Source of the DNA: Hyalangium versicolor
GTDB taxonomy: Bacteria > Myxococcota > Myxococcia > Myxococcales > Myxococcaceae
Direction: 5' to 3'
Length of the DNA stretch: 64,000 nt
NCBI RefSeq assembly: GCF_020103695.1
Contig: NZ_JAHXBF010000038.1
Span: 1 to 64,000 of the forward strand
In this document: one piece after another, positions 61,058 to 64,000 of the stretch
Layout: every line of letters begins with the position of its first letter
Numbering within the stretch: the first letter of the stretch is position 1
Notes under the pieces: generated by a model
Seen by the model: only the letters and a program-made list of their open reading frames with translations
What the model was told of the DNA's origin: nothing
Database searches by the model: none
Position numbers and translations under genes: made by a program

Positions 61058-62257
61058 CTACCAGGTGACCGGCAGCTCGTGCGCGCCGAGCAGGTTCTCG
61101 TCCTTCTTGAAGGGGATCTGTTCCAGGGGCACGGCCAGCCGCAGCGTGGGGATGCGCCGGAACAGCGTTTGGAACACCACCTCGAGTTCGATGAGCGCGA
61201 GCATGCGTCCGGTGCACAGGTGGATGCCGTGACCGAACGCGAGGTTGCGGTGCGGCTCGCGGCGCAGGTCCAGCTTGTCCGGATTCGTGAAGACCGCTGC
61301 GTCCCGGTTCGCCGAGTCCGCCTGGGCGAGGACGCCTTCACCGGCGCGGATGAGCTGCCCCCCGATGGTGACGTCCTCCGTGGCGGCGCGCTGCCGGCCG
61401 ATGTGTGAGACGGTGACGTAGCGCAACAACTCCTGCACAGCCGCGGCCACCTCCTCGGGGTCTTCCATCGCGCGGAACACGCCGAGCTGCTCCGGGTCGA
61501 GCAGCAGGGCCAGCGCTCCCATGCCCATCATGTACGCGGACGGCCCGTGCCCCGCGTAGAACAGCGCATGGAACAGGGCGACAGCGTCCCGCTCGCTCAA
61601 TCGTCCCGGCAACACCTGCTCGGCCACGATGCGTCCGGCGAGCGTGTCGCCAGGCTGGGCCTTGTTCGCGTCCAGCAGCTTCTGGAAGTAGCCATCCAGC
61701 GCGTCCAGCGCTCCTTCCGCCACCTCCCGTGACGAGGAGCGGGAGCCAATCGTCCTGCTGAGCACGTGCAGGTGTTCCGCATCCGCTCGGGGCACGCCGA
61801 GCAGATCACAGATGACTCGCATGGCCACCGGAAGCGCGAAGCCCGAAATCAGATCGGCGGGACGTGGCCCGGCCAGCATCGCGTCGAGCACCTCGTCGAC
61901 CGTGGCCTGGATTTGTGTCCGCAGGGGCTCCATCCGCCGGGGCGCGAACTCCGGCATCACCATCGCTCGCTGCGCCCGGTACTCCGCGTCGGGAAGGAAC
62001 GGGAACGGCAAGGGCCGCCCCTGGCGCGCCGCCGACGAGGGCGACGTGTGCGGAAACCCTGGCAGCGACGAGTCCAGGCTCAGGCGCGGATCCCCCAGGG
62101 CCGCGAGGACGTCCTCGTAACGGGTGATCAACCAAGGCGTGTTGCCGTCCCACGTCCGAACGGGGCACACCGGGGCTTCCTGGCGGAGCCGCTTGTAGCC
62201 AGGCGGAGGATCCAACGGGTACTGCCAGTCTTTCGGCAAGGGATAGGAATCGCTCAT
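61058..62257 (-). CDS. Cytochrome P450
   Basis: 399 residues. Haem loop FGHGIHLCTGR with Cys348, and ELLR for the ExxR motif. In the I helix the usual AGxET reads AGHGPS, lacking both the acid and the threonine that handle oxygen activation, as seen in some P450s with unusual chemistry. Its ATG overlaps the stop of the C-PCP gene (ATGA), so it is translated with the NRPS genes and probably oxidises a carrier-bound or released peptide. Confidence 0.93.
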   Translation of the reverse strand: MSDSYPLPKDWQYPLDPPPGYKRLRQEAPVCPVRTWDGNTPWLITRYEDVLAALGDPRLSLDSSLPGFPHTSPSSAARQGRPLPFPFLPDAEYRAQRAMVMPEFAPRRMEPLRTQIQATVDEVLDAMLAGPRPADLISGFALPVAMRVICDLLGVPRADAEHLHVLSRTIGSRSSSREVAEGALDALDGYFQKLLDANKAQPGDTLAGRIVAEQVLPGRLSERDAVALFHALFYAGHGPSAYMMGMGALALLLDPEQLGVFRAMEDPEEVAAAVQELLRYVTVSHIGRQRAATEDVTIGGQLIRAGEGVLAQADSANRDAAVFTNPDKLDLRREPHRNLAFGHGIHLCTGRMLALIELEVVFQTLFRRIPTLRLAVPLEQIPFKKDENLLGAHELPVTW

Positions 62258-63768
62258 CGGGATGCTCCTGTCTGTTCAAGACGCGCGGCGGCACCCGCCG
62301 GGGTGGGATGTTGATACAACTCACGCAATCCGAGGTCCCGGCCCAGTTCGGTCCGGATTCGGGCCGCGACCTCGACAAGTTGCAGGGAATGGCCGCCGAG
62401 CCGGAAGAAGTCGTCGTAGGGGTCGATCGAGTCGACGCCCAGCACGTCGGCGAAGATGCGGGTGAGGCGTTGTTCGGTCCCGCTCCGGGCGGAGAGCAGG
62501 CCCGTCACCCGAGTACCGGGAGCCGCCGCGCGGAGGACTTCCTCGTAGGCCGCCAGCAGCGCGACGACGAATCCCGCGTCGAACAGGCTCTCGTCGAACT
62601 CGGCCCATACGCGGGTCGGGCCGTCGGCGTGGTCCTCGACGCGCAAGGTGAGTTCGAACTTCGCGGTAGGGAGATCCAACAGAGGCTCCGTCACCGTGCA
62701 GCCATGCAGGGCCAGTGCGCCCGCGGTGCCCACCGGGTGGTAGGCGAAGTTCACCTGGACGACCGGAGACCGGGTGGGATCTCGCGGGGGCGCGAGGTCG
62801 GCGACGAGCTGTTCGAAGGGCAGGTCCTTGTGCGCGTACGCGGACGTCGTGGTCTCGGACACGCGGCGGAGCAGCTCGCGGAAGTCGGGGTCGCCGCGCA
62901 GGTCCACCTGGAGCACGACGGTGTTGACGAAGAAGCCGAGCACGCGCTCGACCTCCGGCAGGTCACGGTTGGCCACGGCCAGCCCCAACAGCACCTGCTG
63001 TCGGCCCGCTCTGTGCCCGAGGATGACTCCGCACGCGGCGGCCAGCACCGTGAAGACGGTCTGGCGTTCGGCGCTCGCGAAGGTGCGCACCGCCTGGGTG
63101 ACGTCGGCGGGAAGAACGCGGTGCACGCGACGGCCCTGCCCCAGCGCGGGACGGGGCGGGACAAGGTCCAACACCAGGGGAATCCCTGACAGCTGCTCCC
63201 GCCACCAGCGCGACAACTCCTCTCGCCGGGACGGGGTGAGCTGCTCCCGCTGCCACGCGGCCCAGTCCGCATACTGCACGGGCAGCTCGGGCAAGCCAGT
63301 GGACTCCCCGAGGAGGGCCGCGCGATAGGCGATGGCCAGCTCCTCGGAGAAGATCTGCAGAGACCAGCCATCCGCCACCAGCAGGTGCGACGCGAAGACG
63401 AGGAAGTGCGTCTCCGGATCCAGCCGCGCCACGGTGAGCCGCAGCAGCGGGCCGTGTTCGACATCGAAGGGCCGAGCCACCTCCGCCTCCGCGTGGCGCA
63501 ACGCTTCCGCTTCGTCCGCCACGTCCACGATGTGCAGGCGTCCGCGGCCGTCGGGTGAGACGTGCTGGTGCGCTCCCAGCGGGAAGACCGTGCGCAGGGG
63601 TTCGTGCCGGGCCACCAGCACGTCCAGGGCCTCACGCAGGGCGCGCAGGTCCAACGGGCCCGTCACCCGGTAGCAGCGGACCGCACTGTGGGCGGCCCCC
63701 GTGGGGTCCACCCAGTGCAGGAAGCACAGCCGCTGTTGTGCGAAGGACATGGGGAACGCGGTCGTCAT
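62254..63768 (-). CDS. NRPS condensation-PCP protein with altered HHxxxDG motif
   Basis: 504 residues. Residues 1-425 are a condensation domain (MSFAQQRLCFLHWVDP, RHEPLRTVFPL, ADWAAWQRE, VLGFFVNTVVL, KDLPFEQLVADL). The HHxxxDG motif reads HLLVADG: the first His (128) is present but the catalytic second His is Leu129. Residues about 430-500 are a peptidyl carrier domain with DFFRLGGHSLQLVE, whose Ser takes the phosphopantetheine arm. There is no adenylation domain, so an amino acid must come from another protein. Both gene junctions overlap by ATGA (upstream PCP protein, downstream P450). Confidence 0.9.
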   Translation of the reverse strand: MTTAFPMSFAQQRLCFLHWVDPTGAAHSAVRCYRVTGPLDLRALREALDVLVARHEPLRTVFPLGAHQHVSPDGRGRLHIVDVADEAEALRHAEAEVARPFDVEHGPLLRLTVARLDPETHFLVFASHLLVADGWSLQIFSEELAIAYRAALLGESTGLPELPVQYADWAAWQREQLTPSRREELSRWWREQLSGIPLVLDLVPPRPALGQGRRVHRVLPADVTQAVRTFASAERQTVFTVLAAACGVILGHRAGRQQVLLGLAVANRDLPEVERVLGFFVNTVVLQVDLRGDPDFRELLRRVSETTTSAYAHKDLPFEQLVADLAPPRDPTRSPVVQVNFAYHPVGTAGALALHGCTVTEPLLDLPTAKFELTLRVEDHADGPTRVWAEFDESLFDAGFVVALLAAYEEVLRAAAPGTRVTGLLSARSGTEQRLTRIFADVLGVDSIDPYDDFFRLGGHSLQLVEVAARIRTELGRDLGLRELYQHPTPAGAAARLEQTGASR

Positions 63769-64000
63769 GCGCGAGGCAGTCTCCTGATGGTGGCCGGTGC
63801 GGCCGGCAGCACCGTCAGCACTTCCGCCAGCTGCGCGATGGTCGGGCCCGCGAGGAGGGTGGCGAGTCCGACTTCTCGGCCCACCATCCGGCTCAACCGC
63901 GAGGCGAGCCGCATGGCCTGCAACGAATGCATGCCGAGCGCGAACAAGCTCTCGTGGACGCCGACCTGCGGCTGGTCCAGCAGTTCGGCTACCACCGAGG
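63765..64000 (-). CDS. C-terminal carrier domain of an upstream NRPS/PKS protein (partial)
   Basis: The frame is open to the window edge. It shows a peptidyl carrier domain with FALGMHSLQAMRLASRL (phosphopantetheine Ser in HSL) and ends IRRLPRA. GTG codons near the edge are internal. The stop overlaps the ATG of the condensation protein. The rest of the synthetase lies beyond 64000. Confidence 0.85.
   Translation of the reverse strand, partial: SVVAELLDQPQVGVHESLFALGMHSLQAMRLASRLSRMVGREVGLATLLAGPTIAQLAEVLTVLPAAPATIRRLPRA

Noticed and set aside
1..64000. CRISPR arrays, rRNA genes, functional tRNA genes, prophage structural genes
   Set aside because: None found: no regular short direct-repeat array with unique spacers, and no capsid, tail or integrase gene recognised.

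Overview
The window looks like chromosome from a myxobacterium (Myxococcota, probably suborder Cystobacterineae: Archangium, Cystobacter, Hyalangium or a relative). The reasons are the high GC with strong G/C third-position bias, large secreted repeat lipoproteins (kelch, PPC, Ig-like), an AgmX/PglI C-terminal protein, a pseudokinase, a CHAT/STAND-WD40 cluster, an Imm52-type immunity remnant and a nonribosomal peptide operon. Assignments rest on motif recognition in translated sequence; no database search was possible.

Layout. 1-5 kb: the tail of an unidentified gene, a kelch lipoprotein, and a divergent LysR/PhzF pair. 5-12.8 kb: a putative conflict or cell-death module with a CHAT protease whose C-terminal half looks SIR2-like, a translationally coupled STAND ATPase with a membrane segment and 14 WD40 repeats, a convergent second caspase-like protein, and a small zinc-ribbon membrane protein. 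12.9-23 kb: a secreted beta-helix/Ig/TSP3 protein with three 885-bp repeats, a propeller-like protein, an M3 peptidase with a divergent Lrp regulator, and a conserved myxobacterial protein.

23-30 kb: a lower-GC island with an IS5-like MITE at its left edge and tRNA-like sequences on both sides. It carries an APH-type kinase with a possible CYTH-like tail and three different HExxH metallopeptidase-like proteins. 30.8-42 kb: ordinary metabolic and surface genes (FAD monooxygenase, sphingolipid-type desaturase, Ig lipoprotein, MarR-GNAT regulator, Tat-exported cholesterol oxidase) mixed with gene fragments (toxin/Imm52 chimera, cupin piece, sorbosone dehydrogenase piece, murein endopeptidase tail, broken L,D-transpeptidase).

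42-49 kb: a third tRNA-like element, a nucleoside-phosphorylase/NB-ARC/TPR defence-type gene with a composition break inside it, an XRE regulator, and an intact-ended IS630 element that split an already truncated Ser/Thr kinase gene. 49-59 kb: a lipase/Ntn-acylase operon, a secreted duplicated-domain protein and a 1705-residue PPC-repeat lipoprotein. 59-64 kb: a small zinc-finger protein, an IS91-like scrap, a pseudokinase, and the end of an NRPS operon (PCP, then condensation-PCP, then P450, with ATGA overlaps) that continues beyond the window.

The best candidates for undescribed systems are the CHAT-SIR2/STAND-WD40/caspase-like cluster (5005-12788) and the kinase plus three-metallopeptidase island (23614-29897).
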